Assembly (NCBI RefSeq): GCF_009817885.1
Contig: NZ_CP041764.1
Location: 2,480,001-2,544,000, forward strand
Direction of reading: 5' to 3'
Source of the DNA: Serratia rhizosphaerae
Lineage (GTDB): Bacteria > Pseudomonadota > Gammaproteobacteria > Enterobacterales > Enterobacteriaceae
DNA: 64,000 nt
Under the pieces are notes generated by a model. The model was not told the origin of the DNA, did not search any database, and saw nothing but the letters and a program-made list of their open reading frames with translations. Shown here in pieces: positions 39,499 through 48,252 of this stretch (its first letter is position 1; the number at the start of each line of letters is the position of its first letter). Both the position numbers and the translations under genes were made by a program.

Positions 39499-40428
39499 AT
39501 GCCGATTCGTGTTCCTGATGAGTTACCTGCGGTCTGTTTCTTGCGTAATGAGAATGTCTTCGTGATGACATCCTCACGGGCAAAAACGCAGGAAATCAGG
39601 CCGTTAAAGGTGCTAATCCTTAACCTGATGCCGAAAAAAATAGAGACGGAAAATCAGTTCCTGCGCTTACTGTCCAACTCGCCGCTGCAGATTGATATTC
39701 AACTGCTGCGTATCGACAGCCGTGAATCTAAGAACACGCCGGCCGAACACCTGAATAACTTCTACTGTAACTTTGAAGATATTCAGCATGACAATTACGA
39801 TGGTCTGATCGTCACCGGTGCCCCGCTGGGATTAGTCGACTTTTGTGATGTTGCCTATTGGCCGCAGATCGAACGCGTTATCGATTGGGCTAAGGAGCAT
39901 GTAACCTCCACGCTATTTGTCTGCTGGGCGGTGCAGGCGGCGTTGAATATCCTGTATGGCATCCCGAAGATGACGCTTGAAGAGAAGCTGTCAGGGGTTT
40001 ATCAACACCAGACGCTGCAGCAGCATGCGTTGCTGACCCGCGGCTTTGATGAAACCTTTCTGGCACCGCATTCACGCTATGCGGATTTCCCGACGGAGAT
40101 AATCCGTCGGTATACTGACCTTGATATCCTGGCTGAATCTGAGCAGGCAGGCGCCTACCTGTTTGCCAGCAAGGACAAGCGTTTGGCCTTTGTTACGGGC
40201 CACCCGGAGTACGATGCGCTGACGTTAGCGGGAGAGTATTGTCGTGATTACGATGCCGGCCTCAACCCCACCGTACCGCTCAATTACTTCCCCGATGACA
40301 ACCCAGATTTACCCCCTAAAGCCTCCTGGCGCAGTCATGGACACCTGCTGTTCTCCAATTGGCTGAACTATTACGTCTACCAGATCACACCGTTTGATCT
40401 GAGCCACATGAATCCTACTCTCGAATAG
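39499..40428 (+). CDS. metA: Homoserine O-succinyltransferase
   Basis: The first committed step of methionine synthesis: transfers succinyl (or acyl) from CoA to homoserine. 309 residues, full length. The catalytic residues known from E. coli fall at the same positions: Cys142 in FVCWAVQ, and His235 and Glu237 in TGHPEYD. The NLMPKK block is present. Likely repressed by MetJ through the boxes just upstream. Confidence 0.96.
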   Translation: MPIRVPDELPAVCFLRNENVFVMTSSRAKTQEIRPLKVLILNLMPKKIETENQFLRLLSNSPLQIDIQLLRIDSRESKNTPAEHLNNFYCNFEDIQHDNYDGLIVTGAPLGLVDFCDVAYWPQIERVIDWAKEHVTSTLFVCWAVQAALNILYGIPKMTLEEKLSGVYQHQTLQQHALLTRGFDETFLAPHSRYADFPTEIIRRYTDLDILAESEQAGAYLFASKDKRLAFVTGHPEYDALTLAGEYCRDYDAGLNPTVPLNYFPDDNPDLPPKASWRSHGHLLFSNWLNYYVYQITPFDLSHMNPTLE

Positions 40429-40446
40429 TCATTTTCATTTTTTCCT

Positions 40447-40467
40447 GGCGGCTGAATCGAGGCCGCC
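40447..40467 (+). terminator. Possible terminator of metA
   Basis: GGCGGC (40447-40452) pairs with GCCGCC (40462-40467), 18 bp after the metA stop. The T-rich stretch comes about 14 bp later, so it is not a classic terminator. Confidence 0.4.
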
Positions 40468-40562
40468 GTCATCCCCTCTCTCTTTTTATTTATCCTTTCT
40501 TTCTATGTAACTCCCTGTAACTCCTTTGTTTACAGTCAGTTATCCTTTCATTTTTTAATTAT

Positions 40563-40687
40563 TGGAATTGTTTTCCTGTGGCTATTTTCTGTTAAAACAC
40601 CGTAATTAACTGATAACAAAAGATTAAAATTTAAATAAAATAAAAAATGGAAATGGTTTTTGATTTTTATTATTTGTTGGTTATTCT
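40563..40687 (+). promoter_or_regulatory. aceB promoter with two IclR-like boxes
   Basis: The 386 bp between metA and aceB are AT-rich and hold no gene. TTGATT (40660-40665) and TATTCT (40682-40687), 16 bp apart, form a likely promoter. TGGAAATGGTTTTTG (40648-40662) overlaps the -35 box and resembles the E. coli IclR operator (consensus TGGAAATNATTTCCA). A second match, TGGAATTGTTTTCCT, lies at 40563-40577, 85 bp upstream, about eight helical turns. Confidence 0.65.
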
Positions 40688-40814
40688 TAAAGCATGCAGG
40701 GTGAGATCTGACCAGTTTACGGTCGTTTTATCCCTCCTGAACCCGCGCAATATTTGATGAGCAGAGCGCCCCGGCTAGCGGCCATGGGCGGGCAAGATGG
40801 GAAGGAGCATGACA

Positions 40815-42413
40815 ATGACGCAACAGACAGTAGGCACGGAGTTAACGTTTACTCAGGGATTGAGTGCGGCAGACCGACTGATACTGACCGATGATGCGGT
40901 CGAGTTTCTGGCCGAACTGGTCAGCAAGTTCACACCGCAGCGTAATGAATTGCTGGCTGCGCGCGTTGACGTACAGGCAGCGATCGATCGCGGTGGGCTG
41001 CCTGGTTTTATTTCGGAAATGGCTTCCATTCGTGAAGGTGACTGGAAAATACGCGGTATCCCTGAGGACCTGCGCGATCGCCGCGTGGAGATCACCGGGC
41101 CGGTTGAACGCAAGATGGTGATCAATGCGCTGAACGCCAATGTGAAAGTATTTATGGCGGACTTTGAAGACTCGCTGGCGCCCAGCTGGGACAAGGTGAT
41201 CGACGGCCAAATCAACCTGCGCGATGCGGTGAACGGCACCATCTCCTATACCAACGAAGCCGGTAAAATTTACCAGTTGAAGCCGGACCCGGCGGTATTG
41301 ATTGCCCGCGTGCGTGGCCTGCACCTGCCGGAAAAACATGTGCAGTGGCGGGGCGAAGCCATTCCGGGCGGCCTGTTTGATTTTGCGTTGTATTTTTTCC
41401 ATAACTATCGCCAGCTGCTGGAAAATGGCAGCGGCCCCTATTTCTATCTGCCGAAAACTCAGTCGTGGCAGGAGGCAGCCTGGTGGGGCGAGGTGTTCAG
41501 CTTTACCGAAGATCGTTTCGACCTGCCGCGGGGCACCATCAAAGCAACCCTGCTGATTGAAACGTTGCCAGCGGTGTTCCAGATGGATGAGATCCTGTAT
41601 CACCTGCGCGACCATATCGTCGGCCTGAACTGCGGCCGCTGGGATTATATTTTCAGCTATATCAAAACGCTGAAGAATCACGCCGATCGCGTATTGCCGG
41701 ATCGCCAGTCGGTCACCATGGATAAACCCTTCCTGAGCGCCTACTCCCGCCTGCTGATTAAAACCTGTCACCGGCGCGGTGCCTTTGCCATGGGCGGCAT
41801 GGCGGCGTTTATACCGAGTAAAGATGCGGAAAAAAATGCCTGGGTGCTGGACAAGGTGCGGGCAGACAAACAGCTGGAGGCGGACAACGGCCATGATGGC
41901 ACCTGGGTGGCGCATCCGGGGCTGGCCGATACCGTGATGGCGGTGTTTGACCAGGTGCTGGGCGAGCGTCGTAACCAGTTGGAGGCGATGCGGGAACAGG
42001 ATGCGCCGATTACTGCCGAGCAACTGCTGGAGCCATGCGAGGGCGAACGTACCGAAGCCGGTATGCGCGCCAACATCCGGGTGGCGGTGCAGTACATCGA
42101 AGCGTGGATTTCGGGCAACGGCTGCGTACCGATCTACGGACTGATGGAAGATGCCGCCACGGCGGAAATCTCACGTACTTCCATCTGGCAGTGGATCCAT
42201 CATGAAAAATCTCTCAGCGACGGACAACTGGTCACCAAGGCGCTGTTTCGTCAAATGTTGAACGAAGAGATGTTGGTCATTCGTCAGGAAGTGGGAGAAG
42301 CGCGCTTTAACGCCGGCCGGTTCGACGAGGCGGCGCGCCTGATGGAACGCATCACCACGCAAGATGAACTGATCGATTTTCTGACCCTGCCGGGTTATGA
42401 GCTCTTGGCCTGA
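40815..42413 (+). CDS. aceB: Malate synthase A
   Basis: Condenses glyoxylate with acetyl-CoA in the glyoxylate bypass. 532 residues. Conserved blocks are RRVEITGPVERKMVINALNANVKVFMADFEDS, GLNCGRWDYIFSYIKT and AFAMGGMAAFIPSK. ATG 40815 sits 7 nt after AAGGAG; ATG 40809 is too close to it, and the frame is open upstream. First gene of aceBAK. Confidence 0.97.
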   Translation: MTQQTVGTELTFTQGLSAADRLILTDDAVEFLAELVSKFTPQRNELLAARVDVQAAIDRGGLPGFISEMASIREGDWKIRGIPEDLRDRRVEITGPVERKMVINALNANVKVFMADFEDSLAPSWDKVIDGQINLRDAVNGTISYTNEAGKIYQLKPDPAVLIARVRGLHLPEKHVQWRGEAIPGGLFDFALYFFHNYRQLLENGSGPYFYLPKTQSWQEAAWWGEVFSFTEDRFDLPRGTIKATLLIETLPAVFQMDEILYHLRDHIVGLNCGRWDYIFSYIKTLKNHADRVLPDRQSVTMDKPFLSAYSRLLIKTCHRRGAFAMGGMAAFIPSKDAEKNAWVLDKVRADKQLEADNGHDGTWVAHPGLADTVMAVFDQVLGERRNQLEAMREQDAPITAEQLLEPCEGERTEAGMRANIRVAVQYIEAWISGNGCVPIYGLMEDAATAEISRTSIWQWIHHEKSLSDGQLVTKALFRQMLNEEMLVIRQEVGEARFNAGRFDEAARLMERITTQDELIDFLTLPGYELLA

Positions 42414-42448
42414 ACCATTCCTCACCCTACAACGCAAGGATAACAATT

Positions 42449-43756
42449 ATGACGACTTCTCGTAGCCAACAGATCCAACAGCTGGAACAGGAATGGAAAT
42501 CCGCACGTTGGGAAGGCATCACCCGCCCGTACAGCGCGGAAGATGTGATCAACCTGCGCGGTTCGGTCAACCCGGTCTGCACGCTGGCGCAAAACGGCGC
42601 CGCCAAACTGTGGGAGCTGCTGCACGGCGGCGCGCGTAAAGGCTATGTCAACTGTCTGGGGGCGCTGACCGGCGGGCAGGCGCTGCAGCAGGCCAAAGCC
42701 GGCGTGGAAGCCGTATATCTGTCGGGCTGGCAGGTGGCGGCGGATGCCAACACCGCCTCCGCCATGTATCCGGACCAGTCGCTGTACCCGGTTGATTCCG
42801 TGCCGGCGGTAGTGGAACGGATTAACAATACGTTCCGACGCGCCGATCAGATCCAGTGGGCGAATAACATTGAGCCGGGCAGCCAGGGCTATGTCGATTA
42901 CTTCCTGCCGATCGTCGCCGATGCGGAAGCGGGTTTTGGCGGGGTGCTGAACGCCTTTGAGCTGATGAAGGCGATGATAGAGGCCGGTGCCGCCGGCGTG
43001 CACTTTGAAGACCAGCTGGCGGCGGTGAAGAAGTGCGGTCATATGGGGGGGAAAGTGCTGGTGCCGACGCAGGAAGCGATTCAGAAGCTGGTAGCGGCGC
43101 GGTTGGCGGCTGACGTGCTGGGCGTGCCGACGCTGCTGATTGCCCGCACCGACGCCGATGCGGCTGACCTGCTGACCTCAGACTGTGACCCTTACGACCG
43201 CGAGTTCGTGACCGGCGATCGCACCGTGGAAGGTTTCTTCCGCACTCAGGCAGGGATTGAACAGGCGATCAGCCGCGGGCTGGCCTATGCGCCTTATGCC
43301 GACCTGGTGTGGTGTGAAACCTCTACGCCGGATCTGGCGGCCGCCAGACGCTTTGCCGAAGCGATGCACGCTAAGTTCCCCGGCAAGCTGCTGGCCTATA
43401 ACTGCTCGCCGTCGTTCAACTGGAAAAAGAACCTCGACGACCAGACCATTGCCCGCTTCCAGGAGGAACTGTCGGCGATGGGCTACAAATACCAGTTTAT
43501 TACCCTGGCCGGCATCCACAGCATGTGGTTCAACATGTTCGACCTGGCCCATGCGTACGCGCAGGGCGAGGGCATGAAACACTACGTGGAGAAAGTGCAG
43601 CAGCCGGAGTTTGACGCCAGCAGCCGCGGCTATACCTTCGCGTCGCACCAGCAGGAGGTGGGAACCGGCTATTTCGACCGGGTAACCACGGTGATTCAGG
43701 GCGGCGCCTCCTCGGTAACCGCGCTGACCGGCTCCACCGAAGAGCAGCAGTTCTAG
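42449..43756 (+). CDS. aceA: Isocitrate lyase
   Basis: Splits isocitrate to glyoxylate and succinate, the entry to the glyoxylate bypass. 435 residues. The signature KKCGHMGGKVLVPT carries the catalytic Cys (residue 196), and ADAEAGFGG and NCSPSFNWKKN are also conserved. 35 bp after aceB. Confidence 0.98.
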   Translation: MTTSRSQQIQQLEQEWKSARWEGITRPYSAEDVINLRGSVNPVCTLAQNGAAKLWELLHGGARKGYVNCLGALTGGQALQQAKAGVEAVYLSGWQVAADANTASAMYPDQSLYPVDSVPAVVERINNTFRRADQIQWANNIEPGSQGYVDYFLPIVADAEAGFGGVLNAFELMKAMIEAGAAGVHFEDQLAAVKKCGHMGGKVLVPTQEAIQKLVAARLAADVLGVPTLLIARTDADAADLLTSDCDPYDREFVTGDRTVEGFFRTQAGIEQAISRGLAYAPYADLVWCETSTPDLAAARRFAEAMHAKFPGKLLAYNCSPSFNWKKNLDDQTIARFQEELSAMGYKYQFITLAGIHSMWFNMFDLAHAYAQGEGMKHYVEKVQQPEFDASSRGYTFASHQQEVGTGYFDRVTTVIQGGASSVTALTGSTEEQQF

Positions 43757-43780
43757 CCGTTTCGACGTTGGCTTGCGCAG

Positions 43781-43800
43781 GGCCGGGCGTCAGCCCGGCC
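43781..43800 (+). other. Hairpin between aceA and aceK
   Basis: A perfect 8-bp G/C stem, GGCCGGGC with GCCCGGCC around GTCA, has no U-tract. In E. coli repeated palindromes in this gap help lower aceK expression relative to aceA; this single hairpin may do the same. Confidence 0.55.
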
Positions 43801-43825
43801 TGACAGGCATGGTGGGAGGATCTCG

Positions 43826-45571
43826 ATGGCAGCAAAAATGGAGTTGTTGATCGCGCAGACTATCCTGCAGGGCTTTGATGCGCAGTACGGGCGCTTTCTG
43901 GAGGTCACCGCCGGGGCGCAGCAGCGTTTTGAACGTGCGGACTGGCCTGCGGTGCAGCAGGCGATGAAAAAGCGTATTCACCTGTATGACCACCACGTTG
44001 GTCTGGTGGTGGAACAGCTGAAATGTATTACCGGCAAGCAAGATTTTGATGCGGATTTTCCCTGTCGGGTCAAAGCGGTATATACCGAACTGCTGCCGGA
44101 GTATCCGCGCTTTGAGATCGCCGAGAGTTTTTTTAACTCGGTCTATTGCCGGCTGTTTAAGCACCGTGATTTAACGCCGGAAAAGCTGTTTGTCTTCAGC
44201 TCGCAGCCGGAACGGCGCTTTCGCGACATTCCCCGTCCGCTGGCGCGCGACGTGGTGCCAAATGGCGATCTGTCCGCCATGCTACACACCCTGCTGACCG
44301 ATTTGCCGCTGCGCCTGCCCTGGGAGGATCTGGCGCGTGATATCCGCTATGTCACGGCGGCGCTGCGGCAGGCATTTGCACCGGCGCAACTGGCCGACGG
44401 CACCTTTCAAATCGCCAACGAACTGTTTTATCGCAATAAGGCCGCCTGGCTGGTAGGCAAGCTGCGCACCACGGGCGGCGTATTCCCTTTTCTGCTGCCG
44501 ATTCACCACAGCGAATCCGGCGCGCTGTTTATCGATACCTGCCTGACCAGCAAAGAAGAGGCCAGCATCGTCTTTGGCTTCGCCCGCTCTTATTTTATGG
44601 TGTATGCACCGCTGCCGGCGGCGATGGTCGAATGGCTGCGGGAAATTTTACCGGGTAAAACCACCGCCGAATTGTATATGGCGATTGGCTGCCAGAAGCA
44701 CGGTAAAACCGAATGCTATCGCGAATACCTGACGTTTATGGCCCGCTCGCAGGAGCAATTTATTATTGCGCCGGGGGTGAAGGGCATGGTGATGCTGGTG
44801 TTTACCCTGCCGTCGTTCGATCGAGTGTTCAAAGTGATTAAGGACCGTTTTGCGCCGCAGAAAGAGGTGACGCCGGCGCAGGTGATGGCCTGCTACCAAC
44901 TGGTAAAGGAGCATGACCGGGTCGGGCGGATGGCCGATACCCAGGAATATGAGAACTTTGTCATCGACAAGGCGCGCATCAGCCCGGAACTGCTGGCGGA
45001 ATTGCAGCGTGAGGTGCCGGAAAAGCTGGAGGATCTGGGCGACCGCATCATTATCCGCCACCTGTATATGGAGCGTCGCATGACGCCGCTGAATCTGTAC
45101 CTGGAGCAGGCCGACGAGCAGCAGACGCATGACGCGATTGAAGAGTACGGCAACGCCATCAAACAGCTGGCGGCGGCGAATATTTTCCCGGGGGATATGC
45201 TGTTTAAAAACTTTGGCGTGACGCGCCACGGGCGGGTGGTGTTCTACGATTACGATGAAATCTGCTATATGACCGAGGTGAACTTCCGCGATATTCCGCC
45301 GCCGCGCTATCCGGAAGACGAATTGGCCAGCGAGCCGTGGTACAGCATCGCGCCCAACGACGTGTTCCCCGAGGAGTTTCGCCATTTTCTGTGCAGCGAT
45401 CCACGTATCCGCCAGGTTTTCGAGGCGTTGCACGGCGATCTGTTTGAGGCGGAGTATTGGCGGGGCCTGCAGCAGCGTATCCGCCAGGGGCATGTAGAAG
45501 ACGTCTTCGCCTACCGCAAAAGGCGGCGCTTTAGCCAGCGCGGCGCAGCGCCGCTGTCGGCCACGGCGTAG
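43826..45571 (+). CDS. aceK: Isocitrate dehydrogenase kinase/phosphatase
   Basis: A bifunctional enzyme that inactivates or reactivates isocitrate dehydrogenase to divert carbon into the glyoxylate bypass. 581 residues. It has an N-terminal regulatory domain and a kinase-like C-terminal domain with the ATP-binding region VKGMVMLVFTLPSFDRVFKVIKD and a FYDYDEICYM catalytic-loop region. Third gene of aceBAK. Confidence 0.97.
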   Translation: MAAKMELLIAQTILQGFDAQYGRFLEVTAGAQQRFERADWPAVQQAMKKRIHLYDHHVGLVVEQLKCITGKQDFDADFPCRVKAVYTELLPEYPRFEIAESFFNSVYCRLFKHRDLTPEKLFVFSSQPERRFRDIPRPLARDVVPNGDLSAMLHTLLTDLPLRLPWEDLARDIRYVTAALRQAFAPAQLADGTFQIANELFYRNKAAWLVGKLRTTGGVFPFLLPIHHSESGALFIDTCLTSKEEASIVFGFARSYFMVYAPLPAAMVEWLREILPGKTTAELYMAIGCQKHGKTECYREYLTFMARSQEQFIIAPGVKGMVMLVFTLPSFDRVFKVIKDRFAPQKEVTPAQVMACYQLVKEHDRVGRMADTQEYENFVIDKARISPELLAELQREVPEKLEDLGDRIIIRHLYMERRMTPLNLYLEQADEQQTHDAIEEYGNAIKQLAAANIFPGDMLFKNFGVTRHGRVVFYDYDEICYMTEVNFRDIPPPRYPEDELASEPWYSIAPNDVFPEEFRHFLCSDPRIRQVFEALHGDLFEAEYWRGLQQRIRQGHVEDVFAYRKRRRFSQRGAAPLSATA

Positions 45572-45591
45572 GGCGCAGTCTGGCTGCGCCC
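45571..45591. terminator. Hairpin between convergent aceK and eda
   Basis: A perfect 8-bp stem, GGGCGCAG (45571-45578) with CTGCGCCC (45584-45591), fills the 27-bp gap and overlaps the last base of the aceK stop. There is no U-tract on either strand, so termination may need Rho. Confidence 0.4.
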
Positions 45592-45598
45592 GCTACGA

Positions 45599-46240
45599 TT
45601 ATGCGTTGGCGCCGGCCACGGCCGCACGCGCCAGCTCGGTAATGCGCCCGTAGTCGCCGCTTTCCAGCGCGTCCGCCGGCACCAGCCAAGAGCCGCCAAT
45701 GCACAGCACGCTTTTCAGCGCCAGATAGTCGCGATAGTTGTTCGGCGAAATGCCGCCGGTCGGGCAGAAACGCACCTGCGGGAACGGGCCGCCGATCGCC
45801 TGCAGGGCCTTCACGCCGCCGTTGGCTTCGGCCGGGAAGAATTTAAACTCGCGCAGGCCGTAATCCATACCCAGCATCAGTTCTGAGACGCTGCTGATGC
45901 CCGGAATCAGCGGAATGCTGCCGGCGGTAGCGGCCTGCAGCAGGGAGTCGGTCAGGCCGGGGCTGATGGCGAACTGCGCGCCGGCGTCGGTGACTGCCTG
46001 CAACTGCTGGGCGTTAATCACGGTGCCCGCGCCGATAATGGCTTCAGGTACCTCATTGGCGATGGCGCGGATGGCGTCCAGCGCGCAGTCGGTGCGCAGC
46101 GTCACTTCCAGCACGCGCACGCCGCCGGCAACCAATGCTTTTGCCAGCGGCACCGCATGTTCCAGTTTATTGATGACGATGACCGGGACGACCGGGCCGG
46201 ACGTCAGGATCTGCTCAGCGCTTGTTTTCCAGTTATTCAT
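45599..46240 (-). CDS. eda: KDPG aldolase (2-keto-3-deoxy-6-phosphogluconate / 4-hydroxy-2-oxoglutarate aldolase)
   Basis: Cleaves KDPG to pyruvate and glyceraldehyde-3-phosphate, the last Entner-Doudoroff step. 213 residues from MNNWKTSAEQIL, the E. coli length; the frame continues upstream without family support. The Schiff-base Lys133 (EFKFFPAEANGG) and Glu45 (VRVLEVTLRT) are in place. Last gene of the gntK-gntU-edd-eda set, 77 bp after edd. Confidence 0.97.
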   Translation of the reverse strand: MNNWKTSAEQILTSGPVVPVIVINKLEHAVPLAKALVAGGVRVLEVTLRTDCALDAIRAIANEVPEAIIGAGTVINAQQLQAVTDAGAQFAISPGLTDSLLQAATAGSIPLIPGISSVSELMLGMDYGLREFKFFPAEANGGVKALQAIGGPFPQVRFCPTGGISPNNYRDYLALKSVLCIGGSWLVPADALESGDYGRITELARAAVAGANA

Positions 46241-46317
46241 AGACGGTTCCTCTCCAGAATAGACCTCAGGCGGCAGGCGGCTGATGGTTGACGCCCCCAG
46301 CCGCACGCCGCTTGCGG

Positions 46318-48132
46318 TTAAAATATAATGCAGCAGGCGCCCTGTTCGGCACCGGACAGCTGGCTGCGTAATGCGCCGAACAGCTCGCGGCCGCAGCCGA
46401 CGTGTTCTGCGCTCAGATCGGGTTGATAAGCCTCGCGCGCCGCCAGTTCGGCCTCATCGACCAGCAGCGTCAGCTCGCCGCTGCGGCCGTTAACGCGGAT
46501 CATATCGCCGTTGCGCACTTTCGCCAGCCCGCCGCCGGCGTAGGCTTCCGGCGTCACGTGGATGGCGGAAGGCACCTTGCCGGAGGCGCCGGACAGGCGG
46601 CCGTCGGTAACCAGCGCCACCTTGAAGCCGCGGTCCATCAGCACGCCCAGCGGCGGCATCAGTTTGTGCAGTTCCGGCATGCCGTTGGCCTGCGGTCCCT
46701 GAAAGCGCACCACGACCACGCAATCTTTGTCCAGCTGGCCGGCTTCAAACGCCGGTACGATATCGTGCTGGCTTTCAAACACCACCGCCGGCGCTTCGAT
46801 AATCTGGTTGTCCGCCGGTACGGCGGAGGTTTTCATCACCGCACGGCCAAGGTTGCCGGACATCACCTTGGTACCGCCGTGGTGTTCAAACGGCTGGGCG
46901 ATGCTGGCAATCACGCCGGCGTCGAGCGAGCTGTCTGCGCCGTCGCGCCAGGCCAGCTGGCCGTTGTCCAGCCACGGCTCCTGGGTATAGCGCTCCAGGC
47001 CGAAGCCGGCGACGGTATGCACATCCTGATGCAGCAGGCCATGCTGCAGCAGTTCCCGTACCACCAGCTGTACGCCGCCGGCGGCCTGGAACTGGTTGAT
47101 GTCCGCCGGGCCGTTCGGGTAAATCCGGCACAGCAGCGGCACCGCTTCCGACAGTTCGGAAAAGTCATCCCAGTTGATGATAATGCCTGCCGCACGGGCC
47201 ATTGCCACCATATGCATGGTCAGGTTGGTGGATCCGCCGGTCGCCAGCAGCGAGACGATGCCGTTAACCACCACCTTCTCATCCACCAGACGCCCGATGG
47301 GCAGATAGTTGCCGGCGGTTTCGGTCAGACGCGTCACCTGACGCGCCGCCGCATCGTTCAGCGCGTCGCGCAGCGGGGTGTCCGGATGCACGAAAGAGGC
47401 GCCCGGCAGGTGCAGGCCCATCACTTCCATGATCATCTGGTTGGTGTTGGCGGTGCCGTAAAAGGTGCAGGTGCCGATGCTGTGATAAGAGGCCGCTTCG
47501 GCTTCCAGCAGCGCCTGACGATCGGCCTTGCCTTCGGCATACAGCTGGCGCACGCGCACTTTTTCTTTATTCGGCAGTCCGCTGGTCATCGGCCCGGCGG
47601 GGACGAACAGCGCCGGCAGATGGCCGAAAGAGAGGGCCGACATCACCAGCCCCGGCACGATCTTGTCGCAGATGCCGAGGAACAGCGCGCCGTCGAACAT
47701 GTTATGCGACAGGCCGACCGCTGCGGACATGGCAATCACATCGCGGCTCATCAGCGACAGCTCCATACCGTCCTGGCCCTGGGTAACGCCGTCGCACATT
47801 GCGGGTACGCCGCCGGCCACCTGACCGACCGCGCCCACGGCGTTCAGCGCCTGTTTCAGCCGCTGTGGGTAGTCTTCATAGGGCTGGTGGGCGGACAGCA
47901 TATCGTTGTAGGCGGTGATAATGGCGATATCACTGCGCACCATATTCTTCAGAGCGGTTTTATCATCCGGCTGGCAGGCGGCGAAGCCGTGCGCCAGGTT
48001 GCCGCAGGCCAGTTGGGAGCGGTGCACGGTTTTACAGCGGGCCGCCTCGATGCGTGCCAGATAGGCGGTGCGGGTCGGTTTGGAGCGTTCAATAATGCGT
48101 TGCGTTACACGGGATAGGGTTGAGTTAATCAT
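46318..48132 (-). CDS. edd: 6-Phosphogluconate dehydratase
   Basis: A [4Fe-4S] dehydratase that makes KDPG from 6-phosphogluconate. 604 residues from MINSTLSRVTQRIIERSK. The cluster-associated cysteines lie in PAMCDGVTQG, GICDKIVPG and GTCTFYGTANTNQM. The C-terminal blocks TDGRLSGASGKVPSAIHVTPEA and GAEQGACCIIF are typical. The frame is open upstream, but this start matches E. coli and follows GGAAGGT. Confidence 0.97.
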   Translation of the reverse strand: MINSTLSRVTQRIIERSKPTRTAYLARIEAARCKTVHRSQLACGNLAHGFAACQPDDKTALKNMVRSDIAIITAYNDMLSAHQPYEDYPQRLKQALNAVGAVGQVAGGVPAMCDGVTQGQDGMELSLMSRDVIAMSAAVGLSHNMFDGALFLGICDKIVPGLVMSALSFGHLPALFVPAGPMTSGLPNKEKVRVRQLYAEGKADRQALLEAEAASYHSIGTCTFYGTANTNQMIMEVMGLHLPGASFVHPDTPLRDALNDAAARQVTRLTETAGNYLPIGRLVDEKVVVNGIVSLLATGGSTNLTMHMVAMARAAGIIINWDDFSELSEAVPLLCRIYPNGPADINQFQAAGGVQLVVRELLQHGLLHQDVHTVAGFGLERYTQEPWLDNGQLAWRDGADSSLDAGVIASIAQPFEHHGGTKVMSGNLGRAVMKTSAVPADNQIIEAPAVVFESQHDIVPAFEAGQLDKDCVVVVRFQGPQANGMPELHKLMPPLGVLMDRGFKVALVTDGRLSGASGKVPSAIHVTPEAYAGGGLAKVRNGDMIRVNGRSGELTLLVDEAELAAREAYQPDLSAEHVGCGRELFGALRSQLSGAEQGACCIIF

Positions 48133-48174
48133 ACCTTCCTCACATTTTTTCGTTATAGGTCCGCCGGATGGCGG

Positions 48175-48223
48175 GGCCCTCGGATGCGGCTGGTGTCCCA
48201 GAGGGGACGGCATGCCGAGGGCC
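48175..48223 (-). other. Long hairpin between gntU and edd
   Basis: GGCCCTCGG (48175-48183) pairs with CCGAGGGCC (48215-48223), with an inner stem GTCCC (48195-48199) and GGGAC (48204-48208). It lies in the 120-bp gntU-edd gap without a U-tract on the minus strand, so it is more likely an mRNA processing or stability element than a terminator. Confidence 0.55.
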
Positions 48224-48252
48224 GTTACTGGTGTTGTTATCGGTGTGTCAAA

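Noticed and set aside
46402..48117. 571-codon plus-strand open frame
   Set aside because: It is antisense to edd. The protein is low-complexity His/Gln/Arg-rich, typical of a shadow frame of a GC-rich gene, while edd on the other strand is fully conserved.
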